Assembly: GCF_002114285.1 (NCBI RefSeq)
Contig: NZ_NEDJ01000014.1
Coordinates: forward strand, 1 to 58,265
From: Halorubrum ezzemoulense DSM 17463
GTDB lineage: Archaea > Halobacteriota > Halobacteria > Halobacteriales > Haloferacaceae
DNA length: 58,265 nt
Direction of reading: 5' to 3'
Made by a program: the position numbers and the translations under genes. A model generated the notes under the pieces. It did not search any database. It saw only the letters and a program-made list of their open reading frames with translations, and was not told where the DNA came from. This document shows positions 18,167-26,254 of this stretch, piece by piece. Every line of letters begins with the position of its first letter. Positions within the stretch are counted from its first letter, which is position 1.

Positions 18167-19140
18167 CAGTACTCCTCCCGGTAGCGTTGCGCGATGATAT
18201 CACTGATCACGTTCATGACGAGCGTTACCGCGAACAGCGCGAGGCCGAGCGCGAACATGGAGTTGTACGGGAGCGTCCCGCCGGTGAGGTCGCCGCCGGT
18301 GATCTGGACCATCGCGACGGTGATGGTCATCCCGGACTCCAAGAGCACGTCGGCCGGGTTGACGAAGGGGATACCGAAGAGCGCCTCCCGGACCGCGGGC
18401 ATCCGCGCCTGCGCGCCCATGGCGACGACGACGATCATCGTCTCGCCGATAGCGCGGGAGACGGCGAGGATGTACGAGGAGGCGATCCCGGAGATCGACG
18501 CCGGGACGACGATGCCGGTCGACACCTCGAACTTGGTCGCGCCGAGCCCGTAGCCGGCCTGCCGCAGCTCGTCGGGCACGGCGCTCATGGCGTCCTCGGA
18601 GATCGACGACACCATCGGGATCGTCATGATCCCGACCATGATCGACGCGGACAGGGCGTTGAACGTGCTCATCTCCGGGAACAGCGTCGCCTTCAGCGCC
18701 GGAGTGACGTACACGAGCGCGAAGTACCCGTACACGACCGTCGGGATCCCCGCGAGGATCTCCAACAGCGGTTTCAGGATCGACCGGGCGTTCGGGGTCG
18801 CGTACTCGCTGAGGTAGATTGCCGTGAGCGTCCCGATCGGGATCGAGATGAACGCCGCGGTGATCGTCACCGTGATCGTCCCGATGAGAAGCGGGATGAT
18901 GCCGAACGCCTGCCCGCCGCCGGCCGGGTTCGGGCTCCAGTTGGTGCCGGTGAGGAACTCGGCGACCGAGATCGAGCGGAAGAACACCACCGCGTCCGAC
19001 AGGAGCGTGACGAAGATTGCGGCCGTGGTGAGCAGGGTTATCGCCGCACACGCCGCGAACAGGCCGCCGTAGGTTCCCTCTTTCAGTCGTGTGAGCCCGC
19101 CCCGCCGCGACAGGTCGGGACTCTCTGTGCTGTCAGTCAC
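18166..19140 (-). CDS. pstC: Phosphate ABC transporter permease PstC
   Basis: A 324-residue inner permease with six membrane helices. The EAA-type loop reads VPDELRQAGYGLGATKFEVS, followed by SRAIGETMIVVVAMG. The region ISVAEFLTGTNWSPNPAGGG is typical of PstC between helices 1 and 2. It pairs with PstA to form the phosphate channel, 56 bases after pstS in the same operon. Confidence 0.95.
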   Translation of the reverse strand: MTDSTESPDLSRRGGLTRLKEGTYGGLFAACAAITLLTTAAIFVTLLSDAVVFFRSISVAEFLTGTNWSPNPAGGGQAFGIIPLLIGTITVTITAAFISIPIGTLTAIYLSEYATPNARSILKPLLEILAGIPTVVYGYFALVYVTPALKATLFPEMSTFNALSASIMVGIMTIPMVSSISEDAMSAVPDELRQAGYGLGATKFEVSTGIVVPASISGIASSYILAVSRAIGETMIVVVAMGAQARMPAVREALFGIPFVNPADVLLESGMTITVAMVQITGGDLTGGTLPYNSMFALGLALFAVTLVMNVISDIIAQRYREEY

Positions 19141-19196
19141 GAACGGTGGGGTATCGAACGCTGTCGTAAATCAATACACCGGTTCATCGCGCCGGC

Positions 19197-20189
19197 TCAG
19201 CCCTGCGCCTGCTCGATCGCGTCTTCGAGCGTCTGCATCTGTTCCTCCTGCGTCTCCTCGGTGGCGGGCACGTAGCCGACGTCGTTGGCGACGAGCTCCT
19301 CGTTCGTCGTCTGTTCGACGAAGTAGCGGGCGAACTCGGCGATGTGCTCCTCGCCGAGCGACTCGATCGACGGGTAGGTGAAGAGGGGCCGCGAGAGCGG
19401 CGTGTACTCGCCCGACGAGGCGGTTTCGAGGCTCGGCTCGACCGGCCCGTCGCCGTCGTCGATGCCGAGGGCCTTCAGCTGGTCGGGGTTCTGGAAGTAG
19501 TACGCGAAGCCGAAGTAGCCGATCGCGTACGGGTCGCCGGAGACGCCCTGGGCGATCGTGTTGTCCTGCTCAGTCGCCTGATAGTCGCTGGTGTGGCCCT
19601 CCTCTTCGAGGATCGCCTCGATGAAGTAGTCGTACGTGCCGGAGGTGTCGGCGGCGCCGAAGCGGTTTATCTCCTCGTTCGGGAACTCATCGCGGACCTC
19701 GTCCCACGTCTGGACGGGGTCGGACTTCCAGATCTGGGCGAGCTCCTCGGTCGTGAGCGAGTCGATCCAGTCGGCGTCGGGGTTGACGACGACCGTGAGC
19801 GCGTCGGTCGCCGCGATCAGCTCGACGTACTCGACGCCGTTCTCCTCGCATAGCTCCTCCTCCTCGGGCTGGATCGGGCGGCTCGCGTTGTTGAAGTCGG
19901 TGTCGCCCGTACAGAAGAAGTTCGAGAATCCGCCGCCGGACCCCGTCGAGCTGATGTCGGGGTCGACGCCGGGGTGCTGCTCGGCGAAGTCCTCCATGAC
20001 CGCGCTCATCAGCGGGAACACCGTGCTCGAACCGGCGATGTTGATCGGACCGGAGAGCTCGTCGCCGCCCGAGCCGCCGTCTCCGCTCTGCGTACAGCCG
20101 GCGAGACCGAGCGCCCCGGCGCCGGCGATCGCCGCGAGCGATTTCCGCCGCGTGATTCCCGTTGCGTCCGCGTCGTGACTGGACTCCAT
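19197..20189 (-). CDS. pstS: Phosphate-binding lipoprotein PstS
   Basis: A 330-residue substrate-binding protein on the outer face of the membrane. The N-terminus carries a twin-arginine signal (TRRKSLAAIAGAGALGL) and lipobox LAGC, so it is Tat-exported and lipid-anchored. The phosphate-binding markers are GSSTVFPLMSAV, TGSGGGFSNFFCTGDTDF and AADTSGTYDYF. It is the first gene of the pstSCAB operon, which scavenges phosphate when it is scarce. Confidence 0.95.
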   Translation of the reverse strand: MESSHDADATGITRRKSLAAIAGAGALGLAGCTQSGDGGSGGDELSGPINIAGSSTVFPLMSAVMEDFAEQHPGVDPDISSTGSGGGFSNFFCTGDTDFNNASRPIQPEEEELCEENGVEYVELIAATDALTVVVNPDADWIDSLTTEELAQIWKSDPVQTWDEVRDEFPNEEINRFGAADTSGTYDYFIEAILEEEGHTSDYQATEQDNTIAQGVSGDPYAIGYFGFAYYFQNPDQLKALGIDDGDGPVEPSLETASSGEYTPLSRPLFTYPSIESLGEEHIAEFARYFVEQTTNEELVANDVGYVPATEETQEEQMQTLEDAIEQAQG

Positions 20190-20414
20190 TACGTGTGGGT
20201 GGACGAGTTCCGGTTAAGTAGTATGCTATGAACGGTACGTGGTGTCGCATACTCCCCAGTACGGCTATATGCTTCCACATATTCTATATAGTAGTATATA
20301 CTCCCGAAGAGCGACGGTCGGCGGGGAGAGACGGCGGCGCGCGGCTCCTCGGCGCCGGATCGGGGCGAAACCGGGACGTGGTTTTAAGTCCTCGTACCGG
20401 GAGAACCCGGACGA
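20190..20414 (-). promoter_or_regulatory. pst operon promoter region with repeated ATACTACT motifs
   Basis: Read on the minus strand, this AT-rich gap holds ATACTACT twice (complement of 20217-20224 and of 20290-20297), plus two related elements containing ATAC...C. The copy nearest the gene runs into ACTTAACC, about 28 bases before the pstS ATG and suitable as a TATA box. The distal copy is embedded in a TATATAC-rich block. Phosphate-dependent pst promoters are known in Halobacterium, so these repeats are candidate regulator sites. On the other strand GTTTTAAG (20381-20388) suits a leaderless start of the gene at 20415. Confidence 0.4.
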
Positions 20415-20711
20415 ATGACGCCTCCCACGACCGACGGGCCGCCGGCGCCGACGACCTCCCGGGAGGAGGCGTGGGTGGCTCACGCCGCGCTGCTCGACGC
20501 CGCGCGGAGCGCGACCGACGACGAGGCACCGTACCACCGCCCGATCGAGTCGTTAGAGCGGGGCGCGGCGCTCGACGACGAGGGCGTCGCCCTGCTCCGC
20601 GACGCGCTCGTCGACTACCTCGGCGACGCGCCGGTCCGCGACCGCGCCCCCGGGCGAGCGCTGTTGCGGCGCACGGACGAGGCGACGGACCGGCGGTCGC
20701 GGCGAGCGTAG
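20415..20711 (+). CDS. Small uncharacterised haloarchaeal protein
   Basis: A 98-residue protein that I do not recognise by function. It has an N-terminal Pro/Thr-rich leader, a helical middle (EEAWVAHAALLDAARSATDD) and a helix-turn region LDDEGVALLRDALVDYLG, ending in an Arg-rich tail. There are no membrane segments and no cysteines. GTTTTAAG at 20381-20388 lies ~30 bases upstream of the ATG, a good TATA box for a leaderless gene, which supports it being real. It is divergent from pstS. Confidence 0.6.
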   Translation: MTPPTTDGPPAPTTSREEAWVAHAALLDAARSATDDEAPYHRPIESLERGAALDDEGVALLRDALVDYLGDAPVRDRAPGRALLRRTDEATDRRSRRA

Positions 20712-20769
20712 GGACGGCGGTCGCGGCGAGCGTCTCGGTCCGGCGGCTCCGACGGACCGAGTCCCCACG

Positions 20770-22932
20770 CTACGATCCGACCTCCACCGCCTCGATCAGC
20801 AGCTCCGCCACGTCAACGATCTCGATCTGGTCCTCGAAGTCCCCCGTCTTCCGCCCGTCCTCGAACATCGTCGTACACATCGGACAGGCCACGACGAACT
20901 TCTCGATCGACGCCCCCGCGTCGGTGTCCTCGACGGCCTCACGGAGGCGCTCCTCGCTCGGCTTGACTTCCTCCTCGTGTTCGGTCCAGAGCCCGCCGCC
21001 GCCGCCGCCGCAGCAGAACGAGTCGTCCCGCGACCGGGGCATCTCGTGGAGGTCGGCGCCGGTCGCCCGGATGAGCTCGCGGGGCGCCTCGTACTCGTCG
21101 TTGTACCGGCCGAGGTGACAGGGGTCGTGGTAGGTGACGGTGTAGTCCAGCTCGTCGCCCGAGAGGCCGAGCCGGCCCGCCTCGACCAGCTCCTCGACCA
21201 CCTGCGTCCAGTGGAACACGTCGACCGCGCCCTCAGCGTTCCACGGCTCCTCGCGCTCGAACGGCATCATCGGGTCGTCCGCGAACTCCGCGAAGTCGAC
21301 CTCGGGGTACTCGTTTTTGATCGTGTTGTAGGAGTGCGGATCGGTACAGACGATGTTCTCGAACTCGCAGTCGGCGAACGTCTCGACGTGGTGGCCGGCG
21401 AGTTCGAGGTAGAGGAACTCCTCGCCGATCCGGCGGATGTCGTTGCCGTCCGTCTTCTCGTCGTCAAAGAGGATGCCGAACGACACGTCCGCCTCGTCGA
21501 AGAGGCGGGCGAGCGCACGCGCGACCTTCTTGTTCCGGTCGTCGAAGCTCGGGTAGTCGCCGACGTACCAGAGGTACTCCACCTCGGTCTCGCGGGCGTC
21601 CGGGACCTCGACGCCGTCGAGGTCGTCGGCCCAGTCGCCGCGGGTCGCCTGGGAGTCGCCGAAGGTGTTCCCCTTCTGCATCACGTCTTGGAACACGTCT
21701 TGGAGGTTCGAGTCGACCGCCCCCTCGTCGACGAGCTGGCGGTTCATTTTCGTGAAGGAGGTGAGGTGCTCGATGTCGACCGGGCAGGCGTCCATACACG
21801 CCATACAGGACATACAGGACTTCATCGACTCGGCGTCGATGACGCCGCCCTCGTCGGCGACGATGGGGACCGTGCCGCCGTCGGTCGCCGCGGGACCGCC
21901 TCCGCCGCCCGAGCCGGCCACCGGGTCGTCGCTCACCGACTCGCGGTACGACTTCAGATCGAGGATGACGTTCCGCGGGTCGAGGTTGCGCCCGACCGTG
22001 TCGGCGGGGCAGGCGTCGGTACACCGGCCGCACTTCGTACAGGCGTCGCCGTCCATCAGCTCCTTCCACGTGAAGTCGTCGAGCGACTCCGCGTTCGTGT
22101 GGTCGAGGTCCGCGGGGACGTTCGGGAGCCGCGCGCCCGCCTTCTCGTCGCGGGCGACGACGTTGGCGAACGACGAGATCATGTGGAACGGCTTCGCGTA
22201 GGGGATCCACGCCACGAACGCGAACGCCAGCAGCGAGTGGCTCCACCAGAGGACGCCGTATATCGCCTCGGCGCCCGCGGCCGTGAGCCCGGCCGACTCC
22301 AGCCCGGTCGCGAGCGCCATCCCGACGAAGCTCACCGTCTCGGTCGCCCGCCCCGGCTGGCCGACCATGCTCACGCCCTCGACGACGAAGCCGCCGACGC
22401 CGAGCAGGAACAGCGTCCACACGAACGCGTCGTCCTCGAAGGAGGTGTGTTTTCCCCAGAGCCGCCCCTCGCGCTGCCGGTAGCGGCGGTACGCGGCCAT
22501 GCCGACGCCGACGACGAACAGCAGGCCGAACGCGTCGACGGCGAACTGGTACGCGAGGTAGAAGTCGCCGACCCAGAAGGACTCGCCCGTGAGCGGACGG
22601 TAGAGGTCGATGTCGATCCCGAGGATGGTCGTCGCGACGAGCAGGACGAGGAACCCCCACAGCACGAACGTGTGCATCACGCCGGTGTAGAGGTCCCCGT
22701 CGAACTGGTTCTCGTTCGCGAGGACGGTCTTCGTCGCCCCGATCACCCGTCCGGGGAGGTCCGACAGCCGGTCTCGCGGGTCTTCGCTCCCGCGCGCGTA
22801 CGCCGCGAACCGCGCGTACACGCCGTACAGGAAGACGAGGATCGCGACGACGGCGAGCCAGTAGAACGCGGCCTTCCCCACCGGACCGATGGTCCAGAAG
22901 GTTTCGCGGGTGGCCGCCTGTAAGGGAGTCAT
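20770..22932 (-). CDS. Membrane-bound HdrD/GlpC-like Fe-S oxidoreductase
   Basis: A 720-residue fusion. The N-terminal ~250 residues hold five to six membrane helices resembling the NarI/DsrM cytochrome b fold, including THTFVLWGF-like and LLWWSHSLLAF histidines. Two 4Fe-4S motifs follow: CTKCGRCTDACPADTVG and CMSCMACMDACPVD, separated by a Gly-rich linker. The C-terminus carries two cysteine-rich CCG domains (YHDPCHLGRYNDEY with FCCGGGGGG, then VVACPMCTTMF). Such proteins move electrons between quinone/heme and a soluble partner, perhaps coupled to Etf or acyl-CoA oxidation; the exact donor is unknown. A TATA-like AAGTTTTAA (complement of 22958-22966) indicates a leaderless start. Confidence 0.85.
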   Translation of the reverse strand: MTPLQAATRETFWTIGPVGKAAFYWLAVVAILVFLYGVYARFAAYARGSEDPRDRLSDLPGRVIGATKTVLANENQFDGDLYTGVMHTFVLWGFLVLLVATTILGIDIDLYRPLTGESFWVGDFYLAYQFAVDAFGLLFVVGVGMAAYRRYRQREGRLWGKHTSFEDDAFVWTLFLLGVGGFVVEGVSMVGQPGRATETVSFVGMALATGLESAGLTAAGAEAIYGVLWWSHSLLAFAFVAWIPYAKPFHMISSFANVVARDEKAGARLPNVPADLDHTNAESLDDFTWKELMDGDACTKCGRCTDACPADTVGRNLDPRNVILDLKSYRESVSDDPVAGSGGGGGPAATDGGTVPIVADEGGVIDAESMKSCMSCMACMDACPVDIEHLTSFTKMNRQLVDEGAVDSNLQDVFQDVMQKGNTFGDSQATRGDWADDLDGVEVPDARETEVEYLWYVGDYPSFDDRNKKVARALARLFDEADVSFGILFDDEKTDGNDIRRIGEEFLYLELAGHHVETFADCEFENIVCTDPHSYNTIKNEYPEVDFAEFADDPMMPFEREEPWNAEGAVDVFHWTQVVEELVEAGRLGLSGDELDYTVTYHDPCHLGRYNDEYEAPRELIRATGADLHEMPRSRDDSFCCGGGGGGLWTEHEEEVKPSEERLREAVEDTDAGASIEKFVVACPMCTTMFEDGRKTGDFEDQIEIVDVAELLIEAVEVGS

Positions 22933-22957
22933 GATCGATCACCGGGATACGGCCGGG

Positions 22958-22966
22958 TTAAAACTT
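22958..22966 (-). promoter_or_regulatory. TATA box for the Fe-S oxidoreductase gene
   Basis: AAGTTTTAA on the minus strand is centred 30 bases before the ATG at 22932, the spacing of leaderless haloarchaeal transcripts. Confidence 0.5.
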
Positions 22967-23056
22967 GCCACAGCGCAGCGGCCGCCGCGCGGCGTTCGCG
23001 CGAATCGAAGGGCTCCCGCCGCGGGGGAGATCCCGGTCCGCGCAAGCGACGACGGC

Positions 23057-23770
23057 TCAGACGGCCCGAAACAGCGCCGCCGCCAGCAGCGCTCCCGCGA
23101 GCGCCAGCGCCGGCGCGTCGATCCGGGTGAGCGTCAGCCGCGGCAGCGTCGGGTTCCACGCGAAACAGCGGGCCGAGAGCGCCGTGGAGAGGCGGTCCGC
23201 GCGCCCCAGCGTCCGGGTCGCGCCCGCGACGGCGACGCGCTCGATCCGGTCGACGAGCGGGCGTTCGGTGCCGAGCCGGGCCGCCGACGCCTCCCTGACC
23301 GCCGTGATCTCCCGCCGGAGAACCGGGAGGAACCGGAAGACGAGCGAGACGCCGACGCCGAGGAACACGCCGGGGCGACCCGGGACGGTCCGCTGGATCG
23401 CCGCGCGCGACTCCCGGACCGTCGTGGTACGGACGTACGCCGCGCTGACGACGACGACGAGCAGCACGCGGTAGCTCGACAGCGCCGGGTAGACGGCCGC
23501 TCCCGGGTCTATCGCCGGCGGAGACAGCTCGATCGTCGCGACGAGCGGCGCGGCGACGAGGAAGGGGAGGATGACCCTGAACGAGCGGACGACGCCGGCG
23601 AGCGACAGCGACGCGAGCCGGGCGACCGCGAGCGCGAGGACGGACAGGACGGCGAGCCCGCGGGGGGTCGTGTACGCGAACGCCGCGGCGGCGAACGCGA
23701 CCTGAACGGCGATCTTCGCCCGGGGGTCGAGCCGGTGCGCGACAGTCGAGCCGGGGACGTAGCCGATCAT
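23057..23770 (-). CDS. bioN: Biotin ECF transporter T component (BioN-like)
   Basis: A 237-residue CbiQ/BioN-type transmembrane coupling protein with about five helices. The T-component signatures are visible as two Ala-Arg-Gly-like motifs in the cytoplasmic helices, SAARLGTERPL and LSTALSARCFAW. These dock the ATPase. It is the third gene after bioY and the ATPase gene, overlapping the ATPase by 4 bases, so it powers BioY-mediated uptake. Confidence 0.85.
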   Translation of the reverse strand: MIGYVPGSTVAHRLDPRAKIAVQVAFAAAAFAYTTPRGLAVLSVLALAVARLASLSLAGVVRSFRVILPFLVAAPLVATIELSPPAIDPGAAVYPALSSYRVLLVVVVSAAYVRTTTVRESRAAIQRTVPGRPGVFLGVGVSLVFRFLPVLRREITAVREASAARLGTERPLVDRIERVAVAGATRTLGRADRLSTALSARCFAWNPTLPRLTLTRIDAPALALAGALLAAALFRAV

Positions 23771-24501
23771 CGCGTGTCGGACTCGCCCTCGAGGCGCTCG
23801 CTCGCCGGGACGTGGACGTCGAGCGCGGGGAGTTCGGCGCGCGCCGCCTCGGGCGGGGCGTCCAACGCGATCGACCCGTCGGCGAGCGCGATCACCCGGT
23901 CACACCGGTCGATCAGGCCGCGCAGGTCGTGAGTGACGACGACGATCCCCGTTCCGTCGGCCGAGAGCGACGCGAGGTGAGACAGCAGCGAGCGACGGGC
24001 GGGCTCGTCGAGCCCCGAGAACGGCTCGTCGAGGACGAGGTGGTCCGGCGCCATCGCCAGCGCGCCGGCGACCGCGACACGGGCCTTCTCGCCGCCGGAG
24101 AGCGCGTCGATCCGCTCGTCGCCCCGCCCGGCGAGGTTGACCGCGTCGAGGGCGGTCGCCACGCGTCGGTCGATCTCGTCGTGGGACAGACCGAGGTTCT
24201 CGGGGCCGAACGCCACGTCGGCCGCGATCGTCGCGGCGACGAAGCTGTCCGCCGGGCGTTGGAACACCATCCCGACCGCCGTCCGCGCCGCGACGAGGTC
24301 CGCCTCGGCCGGGACGCCGTTGACCCGGACCTCTCCCTCGGTGGGCGAGAGCAGGCCGTTGAAGTGACGGACGAGCGTCGTCTTGCCGGAGCCGTTCGGG
24401 CCGGTGACGAGGAGGAACTCGCCGTCGTCGACGGAGAGCGAGACCGAGTCGAGCGCGACCGCCCCGTCGAACGCGTGCGTGAGGTCGCTGACGGCGATCA
24501 C
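23767..24501 (-). CDS. bioM: Biotin ECF transporter ATPase (BioM-like A component)
   Basis: A 244-residue CbiO/BioM family ATPase. Walker A GPNGSGKTT, Q-loop GMVFQRPADSFVAATIAADV, signature LSGGEKARVAVAGALA, Walker B HLVLDEPFSGLD and H-loop VVVTHDLRGLIDRCD are all present. The Q-loop helix region (DSFVAATIAADVAFGPENLG) is typical of ECF ATPases. It lies between bioY (6-base gap) and bioN (4-base overlap). Confidence 0.9.
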   Translation of the reverse strand: MIAVSDLTHAFDGAVALDSVSLSVDDGEFLLVTGPNGSGKTTLVRHFNGLLSPTEGEVRVNGVPAEADLVAARTAVGMVFQRPADSFVAATIAADVAFGPENLGLSHDEIDRRVATALDAVNLAGRGDERIDALSGGEKARVAVAGALAMAPDHLVLDEPFSGLDEPARRSLLSHLASLSADGTGIVVVTHDLRGLIDRCDRVIALADGSIALDAPPEAARAELPALDVHVPASERLEGESDTR

Positions 24502-24507
24502 GCCGGG

Positions 24508-25107
24508 TCAGGCAGCCGCGATCGCGTCGTTCTTGACGATGCCGACGGCGGCGGCGATCTTGACCGCCTCGACGGGGACGAAGGCGAGCGAAGAGACAAG
24601 GAACGCCTGCCACAGCGACGCGTACCACGGGTCGTACTGTATCACCGCAAAGCCGACCGTGCCGAACCCGTAGATGATCGCGGTCCCGGCGACCATCGCT
24701 CCCACGAGGACCGGCGTCGGGACCGCGTCGACCTCGGAGAGGCTCGTCCCGCGGTGGGCGACGAGCCCGATCACTCCCGCGGCGAAGGGGTACGACCAGA
24801 GGAACCCGAGCGTCGGGCTGGCGATCAGGTAGCTGATCCCCGCGGTGCCGCCGGAGAAGACCGGCGCGCCGACCGCGCCGGCGGCGAGGTACAGGACCAT
24901 CGAGAGCGACCCCCACACCGGGCCGAGCATGATCCCCGCGAGGAACACGCCGAGGACCTGGAGCGTGATCGGTACCCCTGCCGAGAGCGGGTTCGGGAAG
25001 GAGACGTACGCGAACGCCCCGACGAGCGCCGCGAACAGCGCGGCGCGAGCGAGGTTCGTCGCCGCCTCGTCGCCGACGAGATCGACGGACTCCGTGTTCG
25101 TTGCCAT
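24508..25107 (-). CDS. bioY: Biotin transporter substrate-binding protein BioY
   Basis: A 199-residue membrane S component with six helices. The BioY pattern is clear: PITLQVLGVFLAGIMLGPVWG, LYLAAGAVGAPVFSGG and SPTLGFLWSYPFAAGVIG. It binds biotin at high affinity and is energised by the adjacent BioM/BioN pair. Translation starts at 25107, and a perfect inverted repeat of BirA-box type lies 11-45 bases upstream, indicating biotin-dependent repression. Confidence 0.93.
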   Translation of the reverse strand: MATNTESVDLVGDEAATNLARAALFAALVGAFAYVSFPNPLSAGVPITLQVLGVFLAGIMLGPVWGSLSMVLYLAAGAVGAPVFSGGTAGISYLIASPTLGFLWSYPFAAGVIGLVAHRGTSLSEVDAVPTPVLVGAMVAGTAIIYGFGTVGFAVIQYDPWYASLWQAFLVSSLAFVPVEAVKIAAAVGIVKNDAIAAA

Positions 25108-25118
25108 GACTCAACGGA

Positions 25119-25152
25119 CTCGTAAACCCACTTCAACGTAGCGGTTTACGAG
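25119..25152. promoter_or_regulatory. BirA-type biotin operator upstream of bioYMN
   Basis: CTCGTAAACC (25119-25128) and GGTTTACGAG (25143-25152) are perfect 10-base inverted arms separated by 14 bases. The bacterial BirA box is TTGTAAACC, 14-16 bases, GGTTTACAA, so both core and spacing match. It lies at the bioY promoter and would block transcription when biotin is plentiful. Confidence 0.78.
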
Positions 25153-25261
25153 CTCTGGGCGGGCGGGCAGCGCAGCCGGACGTCGAGTCGAGCACTTCGG
25201 GACTCTCTCGATAATCTCTGAATAATAACGTTCATCCCTACCCGGCGTCCACGACGCGAGT

Positions 25262-25489
25262 ATGCCGAAGATAAGCGTCGAGAGCCCGGCGGAGCTGCTC
25301 GCCGACCTCGACGACCACGTGGGCGACGACGAGAAGTTCGTGAACCGCAGCGACGCGGTGCGCGCGTCGATCCGGAAGACCCTCGACCTGCTCGACGAGA
25401 TCGACGCCCGCCACGACCGGCTCGACGACGACCCGGCGACGGCGGCGGGGTTGGAGGGGAGCGAGTCAACGGAGGAGACCGATGAGTAG
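25262..25489 (+). CDS. Small RHH (CopG-like) protein
   Basis: A 75-residue protein. Its N-terminal ~50 residues fit a ribbon-helix-helix: strand PKISVESP, helix 1 AELLADLDDHVGD, helix 2 NRSDAVRASIRKTLDLL. It ends in an acidic tail. Probably a DNA-binding dimer. A TATA-like AATAATAA (25219-25226) precedes it. Its stop overlaps the start of the YhhQ gene by 8 bases, so the two are translationally coupled and it may regulate the transporter operon. Confidence 0.8.
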   Translation: MPKISVESPAELLADLDDHVGDDEKFVNRSDAVRASIRKTLDLLDEIDARHDRLDDDPATAAGLEGSESTEETDE

Positions 25490-26201
25490 TCGGACGGCGG
25501 CCGGCGGGAACGGGCCCTTCCGGACCGACCCGCTGGACCGGACGGCGGTCGCGGCGGTGGCGCTTATCACGCTGTTCACGGTCGCGCTCGGGACCGCGCA
25601 GCTCACCGCAGCGAAGGTGCTCGCGCTGCCGCTCCCGTTCGCGCTGCCGGTGGTCGGCGCGGAGATCCTGCTGCCCGGCGCCGCGCTCGCGTACGCGCTC
25701 ACGTTCCTCGCCTCCGACTGCTACGCGGAGCTGTACGGCCGGCGCGCGACGCAGGTGGTCGTCAACGTCGCGTTCCTCGCGAACTTCCTCGTGTTAGCGC
25801 TGGTGTGGTCGACGCTCGCGGCGCCCGGTGTCGACCCCGAGGTGTCCGCCGCCTTCCAGGCGGCGCTCGGACCGGCGGCGAACATCGTCGCGGGCAGCCT
25901 GCTGGCGTACGTCGTGAGCCAGAACTGGGACGTGTTCGTGTTCCACGCGATCCGCGACCGCACGGGCGAGGGAATGCTGTGGCTCCGCAACATCGGCTCG
26001 ACCGCCACGAGCCAAGCGATAGACACCGCCATCTTCGTCGGCGTCGCCTTCTACGCCGCCCCGCTCTTGCTCGGGGTCGGGCCGGTGTTCGACCCGCCGG
26101 CGCTGCTCGCGCTCGGACTGGGTCAGTACCTGCTGAAGCTCGCGATCGCCGTCCTCGACACGCCGGTCGTCTACCTGATCGTCGGCGCGGTCCGAGACTG
26201 A
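25482..26201 (+). CDS. Queuosine/archaeosine precursor transporter (YhhQ/VUT family)
   Basis: A 239-residue membrane protein with about six helices. The family motif TFLASDCYAELYGRRATQVVV and the later IGSTATSQAIDTAIFVGVAF are diagnostic of YhhQ (COG1738), which imports 7-deazaguanine precursors such as preQ0. In archaea the precursor serves archaeosine formation in tRNA. It overlaps the upstream RHH gene. Confidence 0.88.
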   Translation: MSSRTAAGGNGPFRTDPLDRTAVAAVALITLFTVALGTAQLTAAKVLALPLPFALPVVGAEILLPGAALAYALTFLASDCYAELYGRRATQVVVNVAFLANFLVLALVWSTLAAPGVDPEVSAAFQAALGPAANIVAGSLLAYVVSQNWDVFVFHAIRDRTGEGMLWLRNIGSTATSQAIDTAIFVGVAFYAAPLLLGVGPVFDPPALLALGLGQYLLKLAIAVLDTPVVYLIVGAVRD

Positions 26202-26254
26202 CTGCTTTCGACGGCGTTCGACCGCGTTTCGTCGCTTTTCGCCTCGCTCGCTGC

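Noticed and set aside
20977-22923. A 648-codon plus-strand open frame
   Set aside because: It is antisense to the HdrD-like gene, whose Fe-S motifs are unmistakable; the antisense product is low-complexity Val/Arg/Asp sequence.
25119-25152. Riboswitch for biotin
   Set aside because: The inverted repeat fits a protein operator with separate arms at the promoter; no known biotin riboswitch class exists that I could match.
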